Shown piece by piece: positions 34,727 through 41,510 of a stretch of 51,298 nucleotides of DNA. A program made the translations under genes and the position numbers. How positions within the stretch are numbered: the stretch's first letter is position 1; every line of letters begins with the position of its first letter. The DNA is taken from contig JAUTCR010000041.1 in assembly GCA_030673895.1 (NCBI GenBank), forward strand, positions 1 through 51,298, given 5' to 3'. The DNA is from Verrucomicrobiota bacterium JB023 (lineage in GTDB: Bacteria > Verrucomicrobiota > Verrucomicrobiia > Verrucomicrobiales > Akkermansiaceae). The notes below the pieces were generated by a model. The model was not told the origin of the DNA. It was given only the letters and a program-made list of their open reading frames with translations, and did no database searches.

Positions 34727-35668
34727 TCAGCAGAGGAATAGTCGTCCTTCGCGGCGTTGGATAAAGCGGTCTCCGGGAAGGTTGATTTTTGCCGGACCAT
34801 TTGGATCCAGCAGGGTGAGGGAGCGGGAGATCAGGTCGCTGGATAGCTCGGGGATTCCGTTTTTTGAGAGAAACTGGAAGAGCGCTTTTTTTTGCAGAGG
34901 GCGGGGGAGAAGGCGGAAGGTGGGGAGATGGATGCGGCCCTGCGGGTCGAGGAGGCGAAAGGCGTCGAGGAGGTCATTGAGGGTGTCCTCTTTCTCTTGG
35001 CTGTCTTCATGGGCGCGGAGGAGAGGCGGGATGATATCGCGCCCGAGAATATCGGTGAGTAAGGGCAAGGCTTCGTTGCGGAGCCGATTGCGTGTGAAAT
35101 CGCTTGAGGCATTCGAGCGGTCTTCCCTCCATGCGAGATTTCGTTCGGTGAGGTAGCGCGTTAACTCTTTGCGCCGGACCTGCAGAAGGGGGCGGAGGAG
35201 AAGAAGCGTCTTGCCGTCGATGGTGAGGGGCTGGGTGCTGGTCATCCCCTTGAGCCCGGCCGATCCTCGCAGGAGGTTGAATAGGAGGGTCTCCGCCTGA
35301 TCCTCGGCATGGTGGGCGAGGAGGATTTGCGAGCGACCGGTTTCCACCGCGACGCGGGCAAACAGCTGGTGGCGGGCCTGCCGGGCCGCGGTCTCAAGGG
35401 AGATCGCCCGCTCCTCGGCCAAGGTAGTGACCTTTTCGCGAGCGACAGTGAACGGAAGCCCGTAGTGGGTGGCTAATTCACGAACGAAGCGGGCATCACC
35501 CTCGCTCTCCTCACCGCGAAGCTGGTGATTGAGATGAACCAAATGCAAGCGTTGGATACCTGCCTCGCAAAGCAGATGAAGGAGCGCAACCGAGTCCCGC
35601 CCGCCGGAGAGGCCCAGCAGGTAATCTTGGTCGGGATGGAGAAGGCCGGCATCCAGCATGAGGGTCAT
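34727..35668 (-). CDS. tilS: tRNA(Ile)-lysidine synthetase
   Basis: 313 aa. It converts C34 of the tRNA-Ile CAU anticodon to lysidine using ATP and lysine, so that the tRNA reads AUA. The PP-loop motif LSGGRDS lies near residue 19. Other family segments are HLVHLNHQLRGEESEGDARFV, LLAHHAEDQAETLLFNLLRGSGL-like (here with SAGLKG), and RNRLRNEALPLL. It is the short form, lacking the long C-terminal tRNA-binding domain of the E. coli enzyme. It is divergent from the glsB-type gene. Confidence 0.95.
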   Translation of the reverse strand: MTLMLDAGLLHPDQDYLLGLSGGRDSVALLHLLCEAGIQRLHLVHLNHQLRGEESEGDARFVRELATHYGLPFTVAREKVTTLAEERAISLETAARQARHQLFARVAVETGRSQILLAHHAEDQAETLLFNLLRGSAGLKGMTSTQPLTIDGKTLLLLRPLLQVRRKELTRYLTERNLAWREDRSNASSDFTRNRLRNEALPLLTDILGRDIIPPLLRAHEDSQEKEDTLNDLLDAFRLLDPQGRIHLPTFRLLPRPLQKKALFQFLSKNGIPELSSDLISRSLTLLDPNGPAKINLPGDRFIQRREGRLFLC

Positions 35669-35742
35669 GAAATCAGAGAAAGGGGGCCGTTACAAAAAAG
35701 TTATATGACGGCGGGCCAAAGCGAGCTTATCGCTGGGTTGAT

Positions 35743-36024
35743 ATGACAGTCATCGCATGGATCATCATCGGAATCGTCGCGGGAGTACTCGCCAAACTCA
35801 TCATGCCTGGGAAAGATCCAGGCGGTTTCATTGTCACCATTTTGCTCGGAATCGGGGGAGGAATCCTGGCGGGCTTCCTAGGCAACCTTCTCTTCGACCG
35901 GGGCACGATTGATGCCCGGGGTATTCCGGGATTTGACGACATTATCGCCGCGACCTTTGGCGCGGTTTTGATTTTGCTGGCTTACCGCTTCTTTAAGAAA
36001 AAGAACGACGCCCCGAAGAAATAG
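35743..36024 (+). CDS. GlsB/YeaQ/YmgE family membrane protein (transglycosylase-associated type)
   Basis: 93 aa with three hydrophobic helices: MTVIAWIIIGIVAGVLAKLIMPG at the N-terminus, FIVTILLGIGGGILAGFLGNLLF, and IIAATFGAVLILLAYRFF, with a basic C-terminal tail. This matches the small inner-membrane stress-associated family. In this family the role is not well defined. It is followed by its own terminator. Confidence 0.92.
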   Translation: MTVIAWIIIGIVAGVLAKLIMPGKDPGGFIVTILLGIGGGILAGFLGNLLFDRGTIDARGIPGFDDIIAATFGAVLILLAYRFFKKKNDAPKK

Positions 36025-36034
36025 CTCGAATAGG

Positions 36035-36072
36035 GAGCGGGCGGGCCCCCCCATCCGCGATCCCGCTCTTGT
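36035..36072 (+). terminator. terminator after the GlsB-type gene
   Basis: GAGCGGG (36035-36041) pairs with CCCGCTC (36062-36068), with a C/G-rich loop, followed by TTGTTTCTT. Confidence 0.6.
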
Positions 36073-36105
36073 TTCTTCCCGCCAGGTCTTCGATAAGCTC
36101 TGGTG

Positions 36106-36873
36106 ATGGCGAAGATTCAGATTGAACGCTTTTCAGAAGGCTCCTTCAGCCCGTGTCCGGATGAGGTCGCGGGGGAGGAGCCTTTGCAGATCACGGTAGA
36201 TGGCTTTCCGGTCGCCGTCGTGATGCGGACTCCGGGGCATGATGAGGAGCTGGTCAGTGGTTTTTTACTCACTGAGGGCGTGGTGGGGTCACTTGGGGAG
36301 GTCAGGCGAATCGATACCGAAGACCAGAATCACGCCCGGGTCTTCCTCGAGGATGATGTCGAGCTGGATCGCGCCCGCTTGAGCCGGAACCTGTTCAGTG
36401 CTTCTTCCTGTGGAATCTGCGGCAAGGCGACCATTGACTCCGTCCGCCAGCAGCACGAACGGATCGAGGGAGGGAGTTATCCCGCCGATCGCTTGCTGGA
36501 TTTCCCCGCGAAGCTGAGAGCGGCTCAAGAGACCTTCGGGCGCACCGGGGGGCTGCACGCTGCCGGCCTCTTTGATGATGAGGGAGAGCTTCTCGTCGCA
36601 CGCGAAGATGTGGGCCGCCATAATGCCATCGACAAGGTGATCGGCTGGGCGGCAAAAGAAAACCCGACCGGGACAGCCTTGATGGTGTCCGGCCGGGTTT
36701 CTTTCGAGGTCATGCAGAAGGCCTTGGCAGGGCGGATCGCCCTGGTGGCAGCGATTTCCGCACCGACCTCGCTTGCGGTGGAATTTGGGCAGGAAAGTGG
36801 GCAAACGCTGGTGGGCTTTCTTCGCCCACCCAGCTTCAATGTTTATGCAGGTTTGGGGAGGCTGCGCAGGTAG
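36106..36873 (+). CDS. fdhD: formate dehydrogenase accessory sulfurtransferase FdhD
   Basis: 255 aa. It transfers sulfur from IscS to the molybdenum cofactor of formate dehydrogenase. The active-site pair is C102 and C105 in SSCGICGKATIDSV; family segments HDEELVSGFLLTEG, AREDVGRHNAIDKVIG and VSGRVSFEVMQKAL are present. ATG 36106 is chosen over the adjacent GTG at 36103. No formate dehydrogenase gene is in the window, so its client lies elsewhere. Its last 31 bp overlap the convergent ankyrin gene. Confidence 0.96.
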   Translation: MAKIQIERFSEGSFSPCPDEVAGEEPLQITVDGFPVAVVMRTPGHDEELVSGFLLTEGVVGSLGEVRRIDTEDQNHARVFLEDDVELDRARLSRNLFSASSCGICGKATIDSVRQQHERIEGGSYPADRLLDFPAKLRAAQETFGRTGGLHAAGLFDDEGELLVAREDVGRHNAIDKVIGWAAKENPTGTALMVSGRVSFEVMQKALAGRIALVAAISAPTSLAVEFGQESGQTLVGFLRPPSFNVYAGLGRLRR

Positions 36874-37259
36874 TTGGCGACCTCCATTTGGCCGAACATT
36901 TCGGCGAAGATGAGGGCTGTCTTGCCGGGCTCCATCTCCTCATGGGGATCGGCCCCGGCGTTGATCAGAAGCTTGACGATATCGAGATATCCCTTGAAGG
37001 CGGCGCCGGCGAGGGGCGTCTGATTCATGCCGTTACGCTGGGAGTGATTGGCTCCCTTCTGGAGTAAGAGCCGCGTCGCCTCTTCGCGGCCATGGTAGGC
37101 CGCCAGCATGAGAAGGGTATTCTCCTTGGCGTCGGCGAGGTTCACCGGCATTCCGGCATCGAGCATGGTATTGAGGAGCTGGGTGTCACCCAGACGGGCG
37201 GCGTCGAGTGCTTGCTCCTGGAGTTCGGCGAATCGGGTTTCTTCTTCTGCAGTTATCAT
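36843..37259 (-). CDS. ankyrin-repeat protein paired with catalase
   Basis: 138 aa. Ankyrin repeats cover most of the protein: LLNTMLDAGMPVNLADAKENTLLMLAAYHGREEATRLLLQKGAN, then TPLAGAAFKGYLDIVKLLINAGADP and TALIFAEMFGQMEVANYL. No signal peptide. It follows the catalase gene on the same strand by 84 bp. Small ankyrin proteins next to catalases are known: AnkB with KatB in Pseudomonas aeruginosa, and Cj1386 in Campylobacter, which helps deliver haem to KatA. A catalase-helper role is inferred here. ATG 37259 (MITAEEETRF) is chosen; a longer frame upstream runs through the intergenic hairpin. Confidence 0.88.
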   Translation of the reverse strand: MITAEEETRFAELQEQALDAARLGDTQLLNTMLDAGMPVNLADAKENTLLMLAAYHGREEATRLLLQKGANHSQRNGMNQTPLAGAAFKGYLDIVKLLINAGADPHEEMEPGKTALIFAEMFGQMEVANYLRSLPKPA

Positions 37260-37292
37260 GGGGAATCGGGGGTGAGGTTGAGGGAAAAGGAA

Positions 37293-37332
37293 GGGCACGC
37301 GCGCCGCCACCCAGGGTGACGAACGCGTGCCC
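37293..37332 (-). terminator. hairpin between catalase and ankyrin genes (possible attenuator)
   Basis: GGGCACGCG and CGCGTGCCC form a perfect 9-bp stem with a 22-base loop. On the minus strand it is followed by TTCCTTTTCCC. It could lower expression of the ankyrin gene relative to catalase or protect the catalase mRNA 3' end. Confidence 0.5.
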
Positions 37333-37343
37333 GGGGGGCTACT

Positions 37344-38843
37344 TTAGGCGGTTGCCGGATCTGGGAGGGGTTCTTCCTGGACGGAGATATTGTTCACATC
37401 ATCGCCCGCCAGGCGTTTGAGCGATTCACGCACGCCCGCGCCATATGCGGCATCAGCGCGGTCGAAGTGGACCAGCTGGCGCTCAATGATTTCTTGAGGG
37501 ACGCCCTGCATGGCCTCGGCGATGTTATCGCAAAGCTGCTGCTTCTGATCGTCGTTCATGAGGCGGAAGAGATTGCCCGGCTGGGTGTAATCATCATTGC
37601 CCTCGCGGTGATCGTAGCGGTCGAGGGGGCCAGTGTGCTTAAGGGGAGGCTCGGCGAAGCGCTCGTCGTCGCTCGCGCCACCCATCGAATTGGGCTCGTA
37701 GTAAGCATCGCTGGATTTTGGCTCGAGGAAGTTCATCGCGCCATCCAAGTGATAGTGGTTAACGGCTGATTTCGGCTGATTGACCGGGAGGGCCTCATAC
37801 CAGGTTCCCAAGCGATAGCGGTGGGCATCCGCATAAGAGAAGATGCGTGCCTGAAGCATCTTGTCGGGCGAGAAGCTGATGCCGGGCACAATGTTCGAGG
37901 GGCTGAAGGCGGATTGCTCAATCTCTTGGAAGTAGTTTTCCGGATTGCGATTGAGCTCCAGGACGCCGACGTCAATGAGAGGGTAGTCTCCGTGAGGCCA
38001 GACCTTGGTCAGATCGAAGGGATTGAAGGGGCAAGCTTCCGCCTGATCTTCGGTCATCACCTGGATCTTGAAATCCCATTGTGGGAAGTTGCCTTTCTCA
38101 ATGTTCTCGAAGAGATCCTTCTGGGAGGATTCGCGGTCCTTTGCGATGACCTGCTCGCCTTCCTGATTAGTCATTGTCTCAATGCCCTGACGGGTCTTGA
38201 AGTGGAACTTGACCCAGAAGCGCTCGTTCTTGGCATTAATGAACGAGTAGGTGTGGGAGCCGTATCCATTGGTGTGGCGGTAGCTCTTCGGGAGGCCGCG
38301 GTCGGACATCAGAATCGTCACCTGGTGCAGGGACTCGGGGCTGAGGGACCAGAAATCCCACATCGCGGTGGCAGAGCGCATGTTGGTCTTGGGATGGCGC
38401 TTCTGGGTGTGGATGAAGTCCGGGAACTTGAGCGGGTCGCGAACGAAGAAGACAGGCGTGTTGTTACCCACCATGTCCCAGTTTCCTTCCTCGGTGTAAA
38501 ATTTGAGAGCCCAGCCGCGGACGTCGCGCTCGGCATCGGCAGCACCGCGCTCACCGGCGACGGTGGAGAAGCGGAGGAGGCATTCAGTCTCCTTGCCAAC
38601 TTGGGAGAAAATAGCGGCCTTGGTGTATTGGGTGATGTCGTTGGTGATGGTCAGCTTACCGTAAGCGCCGGAGCCCTTGGCGTGAACGGTCCGCTCGGGG
38701 ATACGCTCGCGGTTCTGATGCGCCAGCTTTTCAATCAGCTGGTAATCCTCAAGGGCCAATGGTCCGCGCGGGCCCGAGGTTTTCGAATTCTGGTTGTCGG
38801 CGATGGGATTACCGCCGGTGGTGGTCATTATATTTGCGTTCAT
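37344..38843 (-). CDS. katA: monofunctional haem catalase
   Basis: 499 aa, small-subunit (clade 3-like) size. It dismutates hydrogen peroxide. Catalytic His54 is in [16 protein letters not shown]; the distal Asn is in [14 protein letters not shown]; the proximal haem Tyr is in [14 protein letters not shown]. The family segments [18 protein letters not shown] and [22 protein letters not shown] are intact. No signal peptide, so it is cytoplasmic. It is divergent from oxyR (91 bp gap) and followed by a small ankyrin gene. Confidence 0.98.
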   Translation of the reverse strand: MNANIMTTTGGNPIADNQNSKTSGPRGPLALEDYQLIEKLAHQNRERIPERTVHAKGSGAYGKLTITNDITQYTKAAIFSQVGKETECLLRFSTVAGERGAADAERDVRGWALKFYTEEGNWDMVGNNTPVFFVRDPLKFPDFIHTQKRHPKTNMRSATAMWDFWSLSPESLHQVTILMSDRGLPKSYRHTNGYGSHTYSFINAKNERFWVKFHFKTRQGIETMTNQEGEQVIAKDRESSQKDLFENIEKGNFPQWDFKIQVMTEDQAEACPFNPFDLTKVWPHGDYPLIDVGVLELNRNPENYFQEIEQSAFSPSNIVPGISFSPDKMLQARIFSYADAHRYRLGTWYEALPVNQPKSAVNHYHLDGAMNFLEPKSSDAYYEPNSMGGASDDERFAEPPLKHTGPLDRYDHREGNDDYTQPGNLFRLMNDDQKQQLCDNIAEAMQGVPQEIIERQLVHFDRADAAYGAGVRESLKRLAGDDVNNISVQEEPLPDPATA

Positions 38844-38913
38844 CGTTGGGTTGATTCGTTACAACATTGCCCTCTCGGCCGTGCTGAAGAAATAGCAAAC
38901 TTGAAAAAGGACT

Positions 38914-38930
38914 CATAAGGTTTACTTATG
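38914..38930. promoter_or_regulatory. OxyR/LysR-type operator candidate
   Basis: CATAAGGTTTACTTATG is a perfect palindrome (6-bp arms, 5-bp centre) containing a T-N11-A LysR box. It ends four bases before the oxyR GTG, as in negative autoregulation, and lies 71 bp upstream of the catalase start. Confidence 0.6.
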
Positions 38931-38934
38931 GCTC

Positions 38935-39822
38935 GTGAACCTCAGCTCTCTCAAAGGGATGGAAGTTTTCCTCGCTGTCGTGGAGGAAGGGTCGCTGACT
39001 GCCGGGGCTCGGCGGGCGGGGATATCCCAATCCGCCGTGAGTCAATTGATTGGAAATCTGGAAGACCAGGTGGGCGAGAATCTTCTGATCCGAAAGGCGA
39101 GAGGAGTGGAAGCGACGGAGGCCGGGCGCTTGTTTGCAGAGTTTTCCCGCAAGGTGGTTTCAGAGGGGCGCGCCTTACGTGCGGCCTTCGAGCAACGGCA
39201 AGGCCTGCAGGCTGGGGAGGTGAGGTTCGGGATGATCCCCACCCTGGCTCCCTACCTTCTCCCGAGGGTGCTCTGCCCCTTCCGGGAAAAATATCCGGCC
39301 GTGGAGATCTCGGTAGTGGAGGGGAAGACAGCGCGCTTGCTCGAGATGGTTGCGGGCGGCGAGATTGAGTTTGCGATCGTGGCGGAGGTGCCTCCTGCGG
39401 ATCGGAAGCGATGGGGGGTGAGCTTGAGTGAGCTATTCCAAGAAGAGCTCAAGCTGGCGGTGCCGGATGGACATGAGTTGGCGACTTCTTCCAAACTGCC
39501 TCAGCCAAAAGCGATGCGGGGCGAGCAGATGATTATCTTGAGCGGCGGGCACTGCCTCGCGGCAAAGAGCATGAAGATCTGCGGTCTGCGCGATGGGGAA
39601 GGGATGGTGAGCTGTGACCAGCTGGAAACTGCGCTGGCGATGGTGGCGGCTGGCCTGGGAGTGACCGTGGTGCCCGACCTGGCCACAAGAAAGAGCATGC
39701 CCCAAGGAGTGACGCTGCGCTCCTTCGACGGGGAGGGGGCTTATCGGGCGGTCAACTTCGCGCGGAAGAAGAGCCACCGCCTCTCCCGCGCTGCGGAAGC
39801 CCTCTTGGCCGAGATGGGCTGA
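38935..39822 (+). CDS. oxyR: hydrogen-peroxide-sensing LysR-type regulator OxyR
   Basis: 295 aa. LysR HTH in residues 1-60 (EEGSLTAGARRAGISQSAVSQLI). The effector domain begins FGMIPTLAPYLLPRVL, typical of OxyR. The redox cysteines are C207 and C216 in GGHCLAAKSMKICG, nine apart as C199 and C208 in E. coli OxyR. It should form a disulfide with peroxide and activate the divergent catalase gene. GTG start; a palindrome directly upstream suggests autoregulation. Confidence 0.93.
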   Translation: MNLSSLKGMEVFLAVVEEGSLTAGARRAGISQSAVSQLIGNLEDQVGENLLIRKARGVEATEAGRLFAEFSRKVVSEGRALRAAFEQRQGLQAGEVRFGMIPTLAPYLLPRVLCPFREKYPAVEISVVEGKTARLLEMVAGGEIEFAIVAEVPPADRKRWGVSLSELFQEELKLAVPDGHELATSSKLPQPKAMRGEQMIILSGGHCLAAKSMKICGLRDGEGMVSCDQLETALAMVAAGLGVTVVPDLATRKSMPQGVTLRSFDGEGAYRAVNFARKKSHRLSRAAEALLAEMG

Positions 39823-39850
39823 TGGGCGGCGAGGCTGACGCATTGACAGG

Positions 39851-40504
39851 TCAAAGATGGCGCTGAATCTGCCGGAGGAAGGCCTGCCACTTGGGACCAT
39901 ACTTTCCGTTGTCGAGCAAGGGCTTGGGGCAGTTTTTGTAGCCGAGGTTGCGCCCGTCATCGTAGCGGATGCGCTCCCACTCGCAGTGACCGACAACGCG
40001 GGAAATCGGAATGCGATGGCGCTTCATGAGTTCGGCGACGAGCTTGGCGGTCCGTTCCTTGGTGGACTCGAAGTTCCCATCACGGTTTTCGCACATTTCG
40101 ATGCCGATTGAATATCGATTGCCGGGCCCTTCATAATCGGCGTGCTGGCCTTGCTCATCGGTAGGGAGCGACTGATAGATGCTGGTGGAATCGACCGAAA
40201 AATGCCAGGTGAGATAGCCTAGGGAATTGTGGGAGGATGTCAGACCGCCCCGACGGAGGATCTTGGCATGGGTCCTCGCGCCTGCGCCCCGTCCATAGCT
40301 CTGGGTGGTGTGGATGGTGATGTAGCGGGGCTTCATCGGGCGCATCTCATGCCTTCCGAATTGCCCGGCGGGAATCATCAGGGAGGTATCGACGCCAGTC
40401 AGAGACTTCCCGCGGCTGGAGCCACCTGAGCTAAGAGTGGATGATGGACCGCAGGTGGTGCAGGCAAGAAAGATGAAGAGGGAAGCGACTAGCTGGATTT
40501 TCAT
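39851..40504 (-). CDS. N-acetylmuramoyl-L-alanine amidase (Amidase_2/AmpD type), exported
   Basis: 217 aa. An N-terminal hydrophobic signal (MKIQLVASLFIFLACTTCG) with Cys residues at its end suggests a lipoprotein, though the lipobox is not perfect. The catalytic domain has RYITIHTTQSYG with the first zinc His, WHFSVDSTSIYQSLPTDEQGQHA, SIGIEMCENRDG, and the second His in VGHCEWERIRYDDG; a Cys or Asp zinc ligand follows near NCPKPLL. It cleaves muramoyl-alanine bonds in peptidoglycan. ATG 40504 is chosen over a TTG three codons upstream. Confidence 0.88.
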   Translation of the reverse strand: MKIQLVASLFIFLACTTCGPSSTLSSGGSSRGKSLTGVDTSLMIPAGQFGRHEMRPMKPRYITIHTTQSYGRGAGARTHAKILRRGGLTSSHNSLGYLTWHFSVDSTSIYQSLPTDEQGQHADYEGPGNRYSIGIEMCENRDGNFESTKERTAKLVAELMKRHRIPISRVVGHCEWERIRYDDGRNLGYKNCPKPLLDNGKYGPKWQAFLRQIQRHL

Positions 40505-40574
40505 TCCAAGCAACCTAGCTCCAAAAGAAGGAGGAGAAAACCATCCAGTGGTCCATCATCTCCCGAGCTAAAGA

Positions 40575-40611
40575 CTCAGGGGAGATGGCCCGAAAGGCAA
40601 TCTCCCCTGAG
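40575..40611. ncRNA. strong hairpin, part of a possible structured RNA
   Basis: CTCAGGGGAGAT pairs exactly with ATCTCCCCTGAG (12 bp), with an inner GCC/GGC stem and loop CGAAA. No T-run on either strand, so it is not a simple terminator. Confidence 0.4.
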
Positions 40612-40778
40612 GGCACCAACCAGGAGACTGGATTGAGAACGGAAGTCGGTCACGCTCCTCATGCGTGAGGCCTCAGTGAGTGAGTTGTTGAGGATCAGGC
40701 GCCGGTTCCTGCGTTCGCGCGAAAGGTTTCCCAGAAAACCCTTCGTTGGGCCTGGTGAAGAGAGAGAGTCTGAGAAAA

Positions 40779-40802
40779 GGAAGCCCCCACCAGGGGGCTT
40801 CC
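40779..40802 (-). terminator. hairpin resembling a minus-strand terminator
   Basis: GGAAGCCCCC, loop ACCA, GGGGGCTTCC: perfect 10-bp stem. On the minus strand it is followed by TTTTCTC. It could end a minus-strand transcript that includes the small ORF at 41095-41202. Confidence 0.55.
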
Positions 40803-40848
40803 CATGTTTCCATGGCCCATAGGGCATTTCTCAGGTTGCGTTGTTGTT

Positions 40849-40913
40849 CCTTTCAAGCAGTCGGACAGCCCGTTGGAGGAAAACGGGTCGTCCTCCTGCT
40901 TGGAAGGTCTTTT
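40849..40913 (+). terminator. long nested hairpin with T-run (plus-strand terminator or ncRNA 3' end)
   Basis: CCTTTCAAGCAG pairs with CTGCTTGGAAGG (12 pairs, one G-U). Inside are GGAC/GTCC and CCCGTT/AACGGG stems separated by two-base internal loops. It is followed by TCTTTTG. The G-U pair forms only in the plus-strand RNA. No plus-strand gene precedes it for 1 kb. Confidence 0.5.
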
Positions 40914-41094
40914 GTTAGGGGAAAGAGGGGCAGGAGTAGCGGACTTGTCGCACCGCTCCGTCCGTAGAGTGACTCCCATGGAACTCGAATCGGGAAAAGC
41001 CAGACGACAGAACCTCAGCGAGGGCTCGTGGGTGGCAGCTTTCATCGGCGTCGACGGGATGAGACGGTGGAGAAGCGGGTCAGAGGCAAGCCGC

Positions 41095-41202
41095 TTAGTC
41101 CTTGCGGCTTTTCCAGAGCTTGATTAAGTCTCCGGGACTCCACGGGTCGGGCCCGAATACCTCAAAGAGGCGGGATAAGCGGCGTTGTTTGGTTGCGTTC
41201 AC
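41095..41202 (-). CDS. possible 35-aa protein
   Basis: From a GTG: MNATKQRRLSRLFEVFGPDP, then WSPGDLIKLWKSRKD. The composition (Trp, Phe, Pro, a basic end) looks coding. There is no Shine-Dalgarno sequence, and an upstream in-frame GTG at 41235 is also possible. The end of the frame forms part of an AAGCCGC/GCGGCTT hairpin. I do not recognise the protein. Confidence 0.35.
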   Translation of the reverse strand: MNATKQRRLSRLFEVFGPDPWSPGDLIKLWKSRKD

Positions 41203-41323
41203 GTTGTTTTGGGGTTGCGAAAGTCGTGATGTCACCCGGGCTCTGGCCAAGTGTGATGGAGCAAGTGGGGCATCAGCCTTTCAACGGGAAGAATTATTAG
41301 CGAGAGCTCACGAACTTTAAAAT

Positions 41324-41449
41324 GGGGGGAATCCCTAAAATTGGTTATTTCTAATCTTTCTTGAGTTCATCCCGGGAGGCGCTTTTCCAAGGTTCTTGCC
41401 ACCCCTAGCAGCAAAGACTTGTCAGGGCCGGAGGGGGGGAAATCCCTAA
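41324..41449. repeat. repeated GGGGGGAA(A)TCCCTAA elements upstream of the RoxA-like gene
   Basis: GGGGGGAATCCCTAA at 41324-41338 and GGGGGGGAAATCCCTAA at 41433-41449, about 110 bp apart. The first continues into ATCCCTAAAATTG (41331-41343), which occurs exactly, inverted, just upstream of the first LuxR-type gene (44159-44171). Confidence 0.55.
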
Positions 41450-41510
41450 TCGGCACTTTATACTTTTTCCGTTGAAGAAGTCGTTGTGGATTTAAATAAA
41501 TATTGGATAG

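Larger units (their letters stand above)
40505..41510. other. 1-kb region without a sizeable gene: hairpins, one small ORF, roxA leader
   Basis: Contains, in order, the amidase leader, three strong hairpins (40575-40611, 40779-40802, 40849-40907), a small minus-strand ORF (41095-41202) and the promoter region of the RoxA-like gene with repeated ATCCCTAA elements. A longer minus-strand frame across 40576-40827 passes through two hairpins and does not look like a protein. Confidence 0.6.

Noticed and set aside
40576-40827. 83-codon minus-strand frame downstream of the oxyR region
   Set aside because: It runs through two perfect hairpins and has low-complexity composition; better explained by RNA structure.
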